A stretch of DNA of 64,000 nt from Sphingomonas rhizophila (GTDB lineage: Bacteria > Pseudomonadota > Alphaproteobacteria > Sphingomonadales > Sphingomonadaceae): assembly GCF_014396585.1 (NCBI RefSeq), contig NZ_CP060717.1, positions 186,001 to 250,000 on the forward strand, read 5' to 3'. A program made the translations under genes and the position numbers. The notes beneath the pieces were generated by a model. The model made no database searches and was not told the DNA's origin. It saw nothing but the letters and a program-made list of their open reading frames with translations. Shown here one piece after another: positions 41,289 through 50,699 of this stretch. Position 1 is the stretch's first letter; each line of letters begins with the position of its first letter.

Positions 41289-42028
41289 GTGACATCGACT
41301 AGCGATTGGCATCCCTATTGCGGCGAAGCGCCAATTCCTCCCGACTGGCTCTGGCGGTGGAATTTCGACGTCGCGCTTTTGATGGTGCTCGGCGCGATCG
41401 GGCTTCGCGCGTGGCGCATTGCCGAAGAGAGTTCGCAGCGGCGCATGCTGCTCGGTGCGGCAGGCATCTGCCTGCTGCTTTTCATCTCACCCTTTTGCGC
41501 GCTGACCTCGGCGCTGTTTTCAGCGCGGGTCGCGCATCATGTGATCCTCGCGGCGGTGCTCGCGCCGCTGATCGTTCATGCCTTGCCAGCCGGTACGACC
41601 CGCTGGCCGGGCTCGCTCGCGGTGTGGACCGCGGTGCAGGCCATCGCCTTCTGGCTGTGGCATGCACCGGGATTTTACGCGGCAGCCCTGTCGAGCGACG
41701 TCATATACTGGCTGATGCAGGTTACGATCACGGGACGGCGGCCGGGTTCTGGGCGGCGCTGCGCCGGTCCGAACGGCTTCCGGGGATCGCTGCCTTGCTG
41801 GTCACGACCGTCCAGATGGGATTGCTTGGCGCGTTGATCACCTTTGCCGCAAACCCGCTTTACGCGCCACACTTCTCGGTGACGGCGCCGTGGGGGCTGA
41901 GCCCGCTTGAGGATCAGCAGATGGCCGGCCTTATCATGTGGGCGCCATCGGCCGGCCTTTATCTCGCCGCAGCCCTGTGGACGGCCGCGCGCTGGTTCGA
42001 GCGTGAGGAGCGCGGTGCCGCCACATGA
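41289..42028 (+). CDS. Cytochrome c oxidase assembly protein CtaG-like (caa3 type, frameshifted)
   Basis: Multi-pass membrane protein of the CtaG/caa3 assembly family: GTG start at 41289 after GAGGT. Hydrophobic helices include VALLMVLGAIGLRAW and VAHHVILAAVLAPLIVHALP, then WLWHAPGFYAAALSSDVIYW. One G is missing in CACGGGACGG near 41735; the other frame continues GTAAGFWAALRRSERLPG to the end. Joined length about 246 aa. Helps install copper in the oxidase encoded downstream. Its stop overlaps the cytochrome b561 start (ATGA). Confidence 0.87.
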
Positions 42029-42649
42029 TCGAACGACTTCGCGCCTGGGCGGAAAGCTATACGAAACGCGGGCGCTACTCGCCGGTCGGCTTCCTGTTTC
42101 ACTGGGTGATGGCGGCGCTCGTCCTGTTTCAACTCGGCTGGGGATTTTGGGCCGACTGGGTGATGCCCGGTGGCGACAAGCAGTTCGCCTACCAAGTGCA
42201 CAGCGCGGCCGGTCTGCCCGTGCTGTTGCTGGCCATTGCGCGGATTTTCTGGAGGATGCTCGTCCCAAGTCCCTTCAATGATGCCGACCGGCAGGGACTG
42301 CAGACCAAGATCGCCCACACCACGGCCATCCTCTTCTATATCAGCTTCTTTTCCCTGCCTCTCAGCGGCTGGGTGATGTGGTCCTCTGTGGCTTCGGGCC
42401 CCCTATATGTTGCCGGCGTCATGCCTTGGCCGCAGTTGCCGCTCGGTGATCTCGCGCCAATGTCCCGGTTCGCGCTCCTCGACCTTGCCGAGGACATCCA
42501 CGTCGCCTCCGTCATTCTGCTGCTCGTGCTTGTTCCGGCACATGTAGGGGCGGCCCTGAAGCACCACTTCTGGGATCGCCACGACGTGCTTCGCGGGATG
42601 CTTCCGGAGGTGGCTGACTGGACGGACACCCGAAAGGGCGGCGGAATAG
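42025..42649 (+). CDS. Cytochrome b561/b-type membrane cytochrome
   Basis: Four-helix di-heme membrane cytochrome: YSPVGFLFHWVMAALVLFQL (His ligand in FHW), YQVHSAAGLPVLLLAIARIFWR, AHTTAILFYISFFSLPLSGW, and EDIHVASVILLLVLVPAHVG. Electron carrier between quinone and acceptors. As read, the frame runs to 42873 through DNA that belongs to a minus-strand cytochrome c gene. Restoring one C in ACACCCGAAA and one G in AAAGGGCGG ends it naturally as DTPKGAAE at TAG 42647-42649, about 208 aa. Overlaps ctaG by 4 bases. Confidence 0.82.
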
Positions 42650-43256
42650 GCTGCCAGCGCCCGAGCCTCGGCAGGAGTCAGAAGCTGGCTGATCCGAAGC
42701 ATCGCCTCGCCGGGGTCGCTGCGCCTCTTGCCCAACCGCCACAGCCGCAGCTGCTCGGCGAGGTAGGGCGCGGGCTGCCCGACAAGGGGAGGGTTGCCGG
42801 CGCCGATGCCCTCGCCCCTGTCGCCGTGGCAGGCCGCGCATGCGGGCAAGCCCCGGCGGGATCGCCACGGTGATACAGGTCTACCGTTTGAGCCGGGGCA
42901 AGATTGCCGCCCTGCCAAGGAAGCGCCGAGTAATACACGGCGACAGCCTTGCGCTCGTCCCCAGTCAATCGCTGCGCGATCCAGGCCATCTGCGCGTGGC
43001 TGCGGCGCCCATCGGCATAAGCCTGCAGCTGTCGTTCGAGATAGCCGGCATCGAGGCCGGCCAATCGCGGTGTGCCGGCCCCGTTGCCCCGTCCGTCGAG
43101 ACCATGACATGTCGTGCAGGCGTTAGGGGCGCTGGCGCCCGCGCCGCTCAGCGCGATGATGCGCCCGTCGCTGGAGAAGCGGTCGAGCGATGCCGTGTCG
43201 GCCTCGATGCAGCCGACGAGAAGGGCTGCCGAGGCCGCAAGGACGAGACTGCGCAC
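42620..43256 (-). CDS. Di-heme cytochrome c lipoprotein (frameshifted; 3' end uncertain)
   Basis: From GTG 43256: a lipoprotein signal (VRSLVLAASAALLVGC) and two cytochrome c domains with heme motifs CTTCH (NACTTCHGLDGRGNGAG) and CAACH (PACAACHGDRGEGIGAG), each followed by a methionine-ligand region. The frame breaks near 42860; one missing G in GCCGGGGCTTG joins the halves. In-frame codons run on past 42620 to a stop at 42403, inside cytochrome b561, so the true end is not determinable. Class c4/c5-like periplasmic electron carrier, divergent from the cytochrome at 43284. Confidence 0.75.
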
Positions 43257-43283
43257 CGGGAGGCAACTTCTCGTTCCCTTTTC

Positions 43284-43643
43284 TTGTTCCGCATCGTGCC
43301 CGTCGTCTTGTTGGCCGCATGCAAGCCGCCTCCCGCGCCCGGTGAGGCCTTGGCAGGGGCGGACCCGGCGAATGGAAAGGCGGTGATCGAACGCGTCGGA
43401 TGCGGCGCTTGCCATGCTGTGCCCGGTGTGCGCTGGCCGCAAGGGAAAGCCGGGCCGGCGCTGGACGGCCTGTCCGGCCGGGCGCTGATTGCGGGCAAGC
43501 TTGCCAATCGACCGGATGTGCTTTCCGCCTATATCCGCGATGCACCGGCGATGGTGACGGGGTCCGCGATGCCGGCAATGCCGGTCAGCGAAGCCGAGGC
43601 GCGGGACATCGCCGCCTACCTTTACGAACAGGGGTCTGATTGA
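43284..43643 (+). CDS. Mono-heme cytochrome c lipoprotein
   Basis: About 119 aa. Lipoprotein signal VPVVLLAACKPPPAPGE with the lipidated Cys after AA. Heme site GCGACHAVPGVRWPQGKAGPALDG and a methionine-ligand region SAMPAMPVSEAEARDIAAYL. The start is unclear: TTG 43284 or GTG 43296, no ribosome site visible, and the upstream gene is divergent and only 27 bases away. Ends with a 4-base overlap on COX2, so it is the first gene of the oxidase operon and a likely electron donor. Confidence 0.78.
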   Translation: MFRIVPVVLLAACKPPPAPGEALAGADPANGKAVIERVGCGACHAVPGVRWPQGKAGPALDGLSGRALIAGKLANRPDVLSAYIRDAPAMVTGSAMPAMPVSEAEARDIAAYLYEQGSD

Positions 43644-44586
43644 TGTTTGAAGGCTGGCCGCCACCGGTACTCGACCCCGCGGGACCCTACGCCACGTCGG
43701 TCACCCTGTTGAGCTGGATCTTGTTCGCCCTCGGAGCGCTCGTGCTGCTGACCGTGCTCGTCGCGCTGTACCTGGCGTTGTTCGGGCGTCCTTCCGCGCA
43801 GGAAAGATTGGGCGGGAAGAAGATCATCTTGCTTGGCGGTGTGGCCTTTCCTCTCGTCGTGCTGACCACCTTGTTGATTTACGGGCTCGCGCTGACGCGG
43901 CACCTGTCCGAACCCGCCGGTGGCAATGAACTCAGGGTCCGCGTGACCGGCGAAATGTGGTGGTGGCGCGTGTCTTATCTCGACGACGGGGGCGGGAGAT
44001 CGTCCACGACGCGAACGAACTTCATATCCCGGCCGGACGGCCGATCGTCCTCGAACTGGAATCCGGAGACGTCATCCACAGCCTGTGGGTGCCGCGCCTG
44101 TCGGGCAAGCTCGACATGATCCCGGGCCGCCGCAACCTGATGCGCATCCAGGCCGACGAGCCGGGCGTGTTTGGCGGACAATGCGCCGAATACTGCGGAG
44201 GACCCCACGCGCTGATGGGCTTCAGGGTGATCGCACACAGGCCCGCCCAATTTGAGCAGCTGATGCGGTTCCGGATGGCCCGACAATCGCCGGATCCAGC
44301 GCCGGCCGCACCGTCCGCTGGGGAAGCATTGTTCGAAAGCGCCGGGTGCTCGGCCTGCCATCGTGTCGCGGGCACGGCCGCGAATGGCCTTGCCGGACCC
44401 GACCTCACTCACGTCGGCAGCCGCCGATCCCTGGGGGCGGGTATCCTGCCGAACAACCGCGGGACCATAATGGGATGGATCGCCAACAGCCAAGCGATCA
44501 AGCCGAACAACCGGATGCCCGCCTACGCCAACCTGACGGCGCAACAATTGACCGACCTCGCGGCCTATCTCGAGACGCTTCAGTGA
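43640..44586 (+). CDS. coxB: Cytochrome c oxidase subunit II with fused cytochrome c domain (frameshifted)
   Basis: Two N-terminal membrane helices (TSVTLLSWILFALGALVLLT, IILLGGVAFPLVVLTTLLIY), the aromatic VTGEMWWWRVSYLDDGG region, then the CuA site in the cupredoxin domain (HSLWVPRL...GGQCAEYCGGPHALMGF: Cys, Glu, Cys, His, Met). The C-terminus carries a cytochrome c domain (SAGCSACHRVAGT...MPAYANLTAQQLTDLAAYL), the caa3 arrangement. The frame breaks near 43995, where one G is missing in GGCGGGAGATC; joined length about 315 aa. GTG of the next gene overlaps the stop. Confidence 0.92.
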
Positions 44587-47119
44587 CGTCGGAGACCGGC
44601 TTCGACCCCGCGCTGCTCGATCGCTTCCCCACCGCGGAAGCCCGGCCGGACGCTGAGGTCGAGGATCTGAAGCGGATCTGGGCGGCGCCCACCGGCTGGG
44701 CCCGGCTGACCATCGTCAACAACAACTATATCGGCCTGTGGTACGTCGCGGCGGCTTTCCTGTTCTTCCTGCTGGCGGGCGTTCTGGCGCTCGTCATTCG
44801 AACGCAATTGTCGCTGCCGCTGCTCGGCGTGCTGCCGCAGCAAACCTACAACCAGTTCTTCACCATGCACGGCACGGTGATGATGTTCCTGTTCGCGGTC
44901 CCGATCATGGAAGCGCTGGGCGTCATGTTGCTGCCGCAAATGCTCGCTGCCCGCGACCTGCCGTTTCCCCGGCTGTCGGCCTACGCATTCTGGGCCTATT
45001 TCGTCGGCGGACTTTGCTTTTTCGCCTCGCTGTTCTTCGGCCTCGCGCCGAACGGTGGCTGGTTCATGTACCCGCCACTGACCAGCACGACCTATTCGCC
45101 CGGAATCAACGCCGACTTCTGGCTGCTCGGCATTGGCTTTATCGAAATTTCCGCCATCGCCGGGGCGATCGAAATATTGGTCGGAATCCTGAAGACACGG
45201 GCGCCTGGGATGACGCTGGCGCGGATGCCCCTGTTCGCCTGGGCTATGCTGGTGTTCGCCGGCATGATCCTCATCGCCTTCCCGGCCGTCATCTTGGCGA
45301 CTCTGCTGCTGGAACTCGAGCGGGCGCTCAACTGGCCGTTCTTCGACGCGGCTCGCGGCGGCGACCCGATGTTGTGGCAGCATCTGTTCTGGTTCTTCGG
45401 CCACCCGGAGGTCTACATTATCTTCCTGCCGGCGGCGGGTTTGGTTTCGATGATGGTCGCCACCCTCGCGAAGACGGAATTGGTCGGATACCAGCTCATC
45501 GTCCTCGCCCTGCTGGCAACGGGCTTCATCAGTTTCGGAGTGTGGGCGCATCACATGTTCGCGACGGGCATGCCGACCCTGTCGGTCGGTTTCTTTTCGG
45601 CGGCCAGCATGGCGGTCAGCATCCCCGCCGGAATCCAAGTTTTCAGCTGGATCGCGACGCTCGCGGTGGGCAAGCCAAAGTTCAACACGCCGACCCTGTT
45701 CGTGATCGGCGGACTCGTGACCTTCGTCATCGGGGCCTGACCGGGGTGATGGTCGCGATGGTACCGTTCGACTGGCAGGCGCACGACACCCACTTCATCG
45801 TCGCCCATCTTCATTATGTGCTGATCGGCGGGGCGGTGTTCCCGGTGTTCGCGGCCTTTTACTATTGGAGCGGCATGACGAGCAGCCGCGCCCTTTCCGA
45901 GCGGCTCGGCAGATGGGCCTTCTGGCTGATGTTCGTTGGGATGCAAGTCACCTTCCTGCCGATGCACCTCACCGGGCTGATGGGGATGCCGCGGCGGGTC
46001 TATACCTACCTGCCAGGGATGGCATGGGAATGGACCAACCTTCTTTCGACCATTGGCGCGTTCGTCTTGGCGTCCGGCGTCGCCCTTTTCCTGTTCGACC
46101 TGGCCCGCAATTTCCGTTTCACCACCGACGATGACGCGGGCAACCGATACGGCGGAGGCACGCTGGAATGGCTCCCGACCGGCCTCTATTCGACACGGAG
46201 CATTCCGGTCGTCCGCAGCCGCCATCCCCTGTGGGACAATCCGGAACTGGCGCGCGAAGTTGAAGAAGGGCGGCACTTGCTGCCCTACTCGGCGACCGGT
46301 CTTCGGGAAACGCTGATCACCAGCCCGGTCCGCGCCGAGCCGCAATATCTGCAGATCATGATGGGTCCGTCGATATGGCCCTTGCTCGGCGCAATGTTCA
46401 CCGCCGGATTCTTCCTGTTGCTGACGGTCCAGGCCTATGCGGCGAGCCTCGCCTGCCTGCCGCTAGCCATCCTTTCGATCCTGAGGTGGCTGTGGGACAC
46501 GGACCGCCCGGTCCCGGAGAGGACGGTCGATGTCGGTGCCGGCATCATGGTGCCAACCTATGTCACGGGTCCCAGCAGTCATGGCTGGTGGGCGACGATT
46601 TGCGTGCTGGTCGTGGCCGGGATGATCTTCCTGATGGCGATCTTCGGCTACCTTTTCCTGTACGGGATCCACCCCAGCTTCTGGGTCGTGCCGACGAACC
46701 GCTGGTGGGCGTGGATCGTCGTCGCGACGTATGGCGTCGGTGCGGTATCGACGCTCTACGGCCGGCGTTTGCTTCGTCGCGAGGGCTCTACGAACTGGAG
46801 CCCAACGGCCGCGGCGCTCTTCGCCTCAATCTTCATGGTCGCCGCGTTCGCCCTCGACTGGCGGAGCTGGCAGGGACAGGGCCTCGATCCCGAACTGACG
46901 GGGCAGGGCGCGATGTCGTACGCCATGTTGGCGCTCCAGTCACAGTTGTTGGCCGTCGCCGTCCTGATGGTCATCTACTTGGCGGCCCGGACGGCGCGAG
47001 GCCTGGTAACGCGGCCGCGGAACACGACCTTCGACGTCGTCAGCCTGTTCCTGCTATACAGTTGCTTCCAGGGCGCTGCGACGGCGCTCCTCATTCGCTA
47101 TTTCCCGGCCGGCGGCTGA
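44583..47119 (+). CDS. Cytochrome c oxidase subunit I/III fusion (frameshifted)
   Basis: Starts at GTG 44583 (overlap with coxB). Subunit I core of 12 helices with all metal ligands: FFTMHGTVMMFLF (heme a His), HPEVYIIFLPAAG (CuB His), WAHHMFATG (two CuB His), and HDTHFIVAHLHYVL (heme a3/a His). After about residue 540 a subunit III-like set of helices follows (ATICVLVVAGMIFLMAIFGY, WAWIVVATYGVGAVSTLYG). One G is missing near 45733 (ATCGGGGCCTG). Joined about 845 aa. Terminal oxygen reductase subunit of the caa3 oxidase. Confidence 0.93.
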
Positions 47120-47412
47120 TGCGGACGTGGCTGGCGTTGCTGGGCGGGCTACTCGTTTGGGCGGCGCACTTCTTCGCCGTCTACGGCGTGGCGAGCATCT
47201 ATCCGGGCAGCGACCGGGCGCGCTGGCTGACCGTCGTCGTTACCTTGATGGCGCTCGGGGCACTTGCCATCCAGTATCGATTAGTCGCGGGCCGATTCCA
47301 GGTGGAGGCCCGTTCCGAACTTGACCACTGGTTTCGGGGCCTCGCCAATCTGGGCCTAGCGCTGGCGGCGATTGCCGTCCTTTATCAAGGCTTGCCGGCC
47401 CTGCTGTCCTGA
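47119..47412 (+). CDS. Three-helix membrane protein of the oxidase operon
   Basis: 97 aa from ATG 47119, overlapping the COX1/3 stop by one base (TGATG). Three hydrophobic segments (WLALLGGLLVWAAHFFAVYG, WLTVVVTLMALGALAIQY, LANLGLALAAIAVLYQGL). Last gene of the operon; possibly an accessory or assembly factor. No family named. IS6 copy 3 begins 32 bases downstream. Confidence 0.7.
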   Translation: MRTWLALLGGLLVWAAHFFAVYGVASIYPGSDRARWLTVVVTLMALGALAIQYRLVAGRFQVEARSELDHWFRGLANLGLALAAIAVLYQGLPALLS

Positions 47413-47518
47413 AATTCAGCGCCAGCAACGCGATCCGTCAGACGGGCTCTGTCAGACCAAATGCACCTCTGAGTAAGGATTGCAGGGTAGGGCGTTGCCA
47501 TGCCCCGTCGACGCAAAA

Positions 47519-47576
47519 GGTAAAGCGTCGGGCTTCGAACCCGAAGGTTGGGGTTCGAGCCCCTCGGAGCGGGCCA
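47519..47576 (+). other. tRNA-like 3' half (anticodon loop CTTCGAA) inside IS6 copy 3
   Basis: Shows a perfect 5-bp anticodon stem TCGGG/CCCGA around loop CTTCGAA (anticodon TCG, Arg), a T-loop TTCGAGC, a stem that pairs fully (GGGGG/CCCTC with one G-T) only if one G is restored, an acceptor 3' strand GGAGCGG, G73 and an encoded CCA. The 5' acceptor strand and most of the D arm are missing, so it is not a functional tRNA. Confidence 0.4.
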
Positions 47577-48249
47577 CCCACATCTGCTATCGGTTTGCCT
47601 GGCGGTGATGCTGTACGTCAAATATCCGCTCAGCCTCAGGAACGTCGAAGACCTGCTGGCCGAGCGGGGCATCGACGTGAGCTACGAGACGGTCCGCCAC
47701 TGGTGGAACAGGTTCGGCCCGATGTTCGCCGCGGACATCCGGCGGCAGCGGGTGAGCGCGATGCGCGGCATGCGCCAGTGGCGGTGGCACCTCGACGAGA
47801 TGTACGTGAAGGTGAACGGCGAGATGCGCTACCTTTGGCGCGCCGTCGATCACGAGGGCGAGATCCTCGAGAGTTTCGTCACGAAGGAGCGGGACAAGGG
47901 TGCTGCGCTGAAGTTCATGAAGAAGGCGCTTAAGCGCTACGGCTCACCCGAGGCCATTACCACCGACGGTCTGCGCTCGTACAAGGCCGCCATGACCGAG
48001 CTCGGCACCCGGGATAAACAGGAGGTCGGACGCTGGGCCAACAACCGGGTCGAGAACAGTCACTTGAGCTTCCGAAGACGGGAGCGATCGATGCTCAGGT
48101 TCCGACGAATGAAGACCTTGCAGAAGTTCGCATCCGTCCACGCCAACATCCACAACCACTTCAACTCCGAACGTCACCTCGTCGATCGACAAACCTACAA
48201 GGCACTCCGCTCGGCCGCCCTGGCCGAGTGGCGGCAGCTTGCCGCCTAA
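47548..48249 (+). pseudogene. IS6-family transposase with replaced N-terminus
   Basis: Open from TTG 47548, with some 20 non-transposase residues (GFEPLGAGHPHLLSVC), then normal IS6 sequence from LAVMLYVKYPL to the end. All DDE residues are intact. The first ATG in the conserved part is at 47608, lacking about 25 N-terminal residues, so activity is doubtful. Confidence 0.85.
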
Positions 48250-48417
48250 AGCCGCGCCTCAAAGACCGGACTGCGTGCAATCGGAGAATTGTGCGACTTA
48301 GTCTGACAGCACCGCCACAGGCCCCTGATCGTTATCTGCCGTTTTCGGCAAACGCTTTGACGCATTGAGCATAATATTCGGACGAAGAATCCCGTCACCT
48401 TTCACTATGCTTGCCCG

Positions 48418-49914
48418 ATGAGCCTTGCCGACCAGATTGCCGAGCGAACGCTTCCTGCCGGCCGGATCCGCGGAACCCGAAGCGAGGGGATCATGCGCTT
48501 CCTCGGAGTTCCGTATGCCGCGCCCCCAGTGGGCGAAAATCGCTTCAAGAAGCCACTGCCCGTCGAGTCGTGGGTCGGATATCGCGACGCCCGGGATCCC
48601 GGTCCAAGCGCTCCGCAGGTCATTCGCGACTTTCCCCGGCTGGACGTGAAATCGCTCGTCGGCGATGGCGGCGAACGCGGCGACGATTATCTGACACTGA
48701 ATATCTGGGCGCCCCACGACGCCGAGGGCCTGCCGGTGATGGTCTTCATTCACGGCGGCGGTTACGTCGTCGGGAACAAGGATGCGCCGGTTCATGACGG
48801 CACCTCGTTCGCGCGCAACGGTGTGGTCAGCGTCGCCATCAACTATCGGCTGCACATCGACGGCTTCCTGCCGATCCCGGGCATCCCGACCAACCTTGGC
48901 CTACGCGATATGATCGCCGCGCTCGAATGGGTGCGCAGCAACATCGAGATCTTCGGCGGGGATCCCGCCAACGTCACCGTCTTCGGCGAATCCGCCGGCG
49001 CGATGGCGGTCGCCAACCTCATCGCCTCGCCACTGGCGGTCGGCCTGTTCCAGCGCGCCATCGTCCAGAGCGGCCATGGCTCGATGGTCCGGCCGATCCC
49101 GGTCGCGCGGCGCCTTGTCGCCAAGTTGGCCAGGATCCTGCGCATCCCCGACACCGCGGAGGGCTTCGCCTCCGTGCCGTTCGAGCGGGCGTGGAAGGCG
49201 ATGGAGAAAGTGTCGAAGCCGTGGCCCGGCATCGACCTTCGCGACGACAGCGGCCTCGAGCCGGTCTACGGAATCAGCCGCTTCATCCCGGTCATCGGCG
49301 ACGATGTCCTTCCCGACCATCCATTGAAAGCGCTGGGCAAGGGCGCGGGCAAGGACGTCGACCTGTTGATCGGCACCAACGCGCACGAGATGAACCTCTA
49401 TTTCGTGCCCACGAAGGTGCGCGACCGGATCCCGGCATTCTTGGCCGGCTGGATGCTGGGCAAGTCCCATCCGCAGGCGCGCAAGGCGATGCAGGCCTAT
49501 GGACTGGGCCAGAAAGGCCGCCGCCCGGGACAGGCGATGACCGACGCCATGTCCGACCTGGTCTTCCGCTGGCCGGCCCGGCAATTTGCCGCCGCGCACC
49601 AGGGGCGGACGCACATGTATGAGTTCGAGTGGCATTCGCCCGCGTGCAACGGCCAGCTTGGCGCCGCCCACGCGATGGAGATGCCGTTCGTGTTTAACAC
49701 GCTGGCGACCGCGACGGGGCCGAAGGGCATTGCCGGCGAGGATCCGCCGCAGGACCTGGCTGACCGGGTCCACGCGACATGGATCGGTTTCGCCCGCGAC
49801 GGTTCGCTGTCCTGGCCGGAATTCGACGCCGAGCACCGCCAGGTCCACCTGCTGGCTGCCGACAGGACCATCAGCGAGCCGGTCATGCCGGCGGCCGACT
49901 TCCTTCCGCGATAG
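48418..49914 (+). CDS. Carboxylesterase type B
   Basis: 498 aa, full-length family member without an obvious signal peptide. Seen: RFLGVPYAAPPVGENRFKKP start motif, oxyanion HGGGYVVGNKD, nucleophile in FGESAGAMAV (about residue 197), acidic region GTNAHEMNLYF, and histidine in GAAHAMEMPFVFN. First gene of the ester locus; the next gene (SDR) starts 12 bases after its stop. Relative of the partial esterase at 1-1487, but clearly not a recent duplicate. Confidence 0.93.
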   Translation: MSLADQIAERTLPAGRIRGTRSEGIMRFLGVPYAAPPVGENRFKKPLPVESWVGYRDARDPGPSAPQVIRDFPRLDVKSLVGDGGERGDDYLTLNIWAPHDAEGLPVMVFIHGGGYVVGNKDAPVHDGTSFARNGVVSVAINYRLHIDGFLPIPGIPTNLGLRDMIAALEWVRSNIEIFGGDPANVTVFGESAGAMAVANLIASPLAVGLFQRAIVQSGHGSMVRPIPVARRLVAKLARILRIPDTAEGFASVPFERAWKAMEKVSKPWPGIDLRDDSGLEPVYGISRFIPVIGDDVLPDHPLKALGKGAGKDVDLLIGTNAHEMNLYFVPTKVRDRIPAFLAGWMLGKSHPQARKAMQAYGLGQKGRRPGQAMTDAMSDLVFRWPARQFAAAHQGRTHMYEFEWHSPACNGQLGAAHAMEMPFVFNTLATATGPKGIAGEDPPQDLADRVHATWIGFARDGSLSWPEFDAEHRQVHLLAADRTISEPVMPAADFLPR

Positions 49915-49925
49915 GGGGACCTCCG

Positions 49926-50699
49926 ATGTATCTCGACAAGTTCCGGCTCGACGGCCGCGTTGCCTTCGTGACCGGCGGGGCGCAGGGCATCGGCCTCGCC
50001 GTGGCCGAGGCGCTGGCGGAGGCGGGGGCGTCAGTCACCATCGGGGACCTGACGCAGGGCGCGCTGGACGGGGCCAAGGCGGCACTGTCGGACAAGGGCT
50101 ACGACGTCGACGGCGTTCTGCTCGACGTCACCAATTCGCAGTCGGTCGACGAGGCTGCGGACGATCTCGTCGCCCGCCACGGCCGGGTCGACATCCTGGT
50201 CAACAACGCCGGCATCGCGCGCAGCGAAACGGCGGCGGAAAATGTTGCCGACGAACATTGGCTCAACGTCCTCGACGTCAATCTGAATGGCAGCTTCTGG
50301 TGCGCGCGCGCCTTCGGTCGCCACATGCTGAAGGCGGGTCGTGGAGCCATCGTCAATGTCGGGTCGATGTCAGGTTTCATCGTCAACCGGCCGCAGCCGC
50401 AAAGCTACTACAACGCCTCGAAGGCGGCGGTTCACCAGCTAACCAGGTCGCTGGCCGCCGAATGGGCGCTGCGCGGCGTGCGCGTCAATGCGGTTGCGCC
50501 GACCTATATCGCCACGCAGTTGAACGCCTTCGCCGACAAGACCAGCGAGATGTATCGGCGCTGGATCGACGGGACGCCGATGGGGCGGCTTGGCGAGAGC
50601 GAGGAGGTCGCATCGGTCGTCCTGTTCCTGGCCAGCGACGCGTCGAGCCTGATGACCGGGAGCATTGTCCTCGCCGACGGCGGCTATAGCTGCTGGTGA
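49926..50699 (+). CDS. SDR family oxidoreductase
   Basis: 257 aa from ATG 49926, preceded by GGGGA. Classical SDR: cofactor site VTGGAQGIGLAVAEALA, acidic D after beta-2 (TIGDLTQG) favouring NAD, NNAGIAR, catalytic Ser in NVGSMSGFIVN, YxxxK in SYYNASK, and C-terminal MTGSIVLADGG. Oxidises or reduces a hydroxyl/ketone of the substrate, plausibly an alcohol released by the esterases. Convergent with the SGNH gene; the ends overlap by 16 bases. Confidence 0.92.
   Translation: MYLDKFRLDGRVAFVTGGAQGIGLAVAEALAEAGASVTIGDLTQGALDGAKAALSDKGYDVDGVLLDVTNSQSVDEAADDLVARHGRVDILVNNAGIARSETAAENVADEHWLNVLDVNLNGSFWCARAFGRHMLKAGRGAIVNVGSMSGFIVNRPQPQSYYNASKAAVHQLTRSLAAEWALRGVRVNAVAPTYIATQLNAFADKTSEMYRRWIDGTPMGRLGESEEVASVVLFLASDASSLMTGSIVLADGGYSCW

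Larger units (their letters stand above)
47444..48313 (+). mobile_element. IS6-family element, copy 3 (5' part replaced)
   Basis: Left end GGGCTCTGTCAGACCAAATG and right end GTCTGACAGCACC are present. About 45 bp coding for the first transposase residues is replaced by about 80 bp of foreign sequence including a tRNA-like 3' half (47519-47576). No target duplication. Sits between the oxidase operon and the carboxylesterase. Confidence 0.85.

Noticed and set aside
42403-42650. Extra cytochrome c codons on the minus strand past the second heme domain
   Set aside because: They run antisense through cytochrome b561 and lack any motif; the natural end was probably lost to a base-count error.
47519-47576. 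Functional tRNA-Arg gene
   Set aside because: The 5' acceptor strand and D arm are absent, replaced by IS6 sequence.
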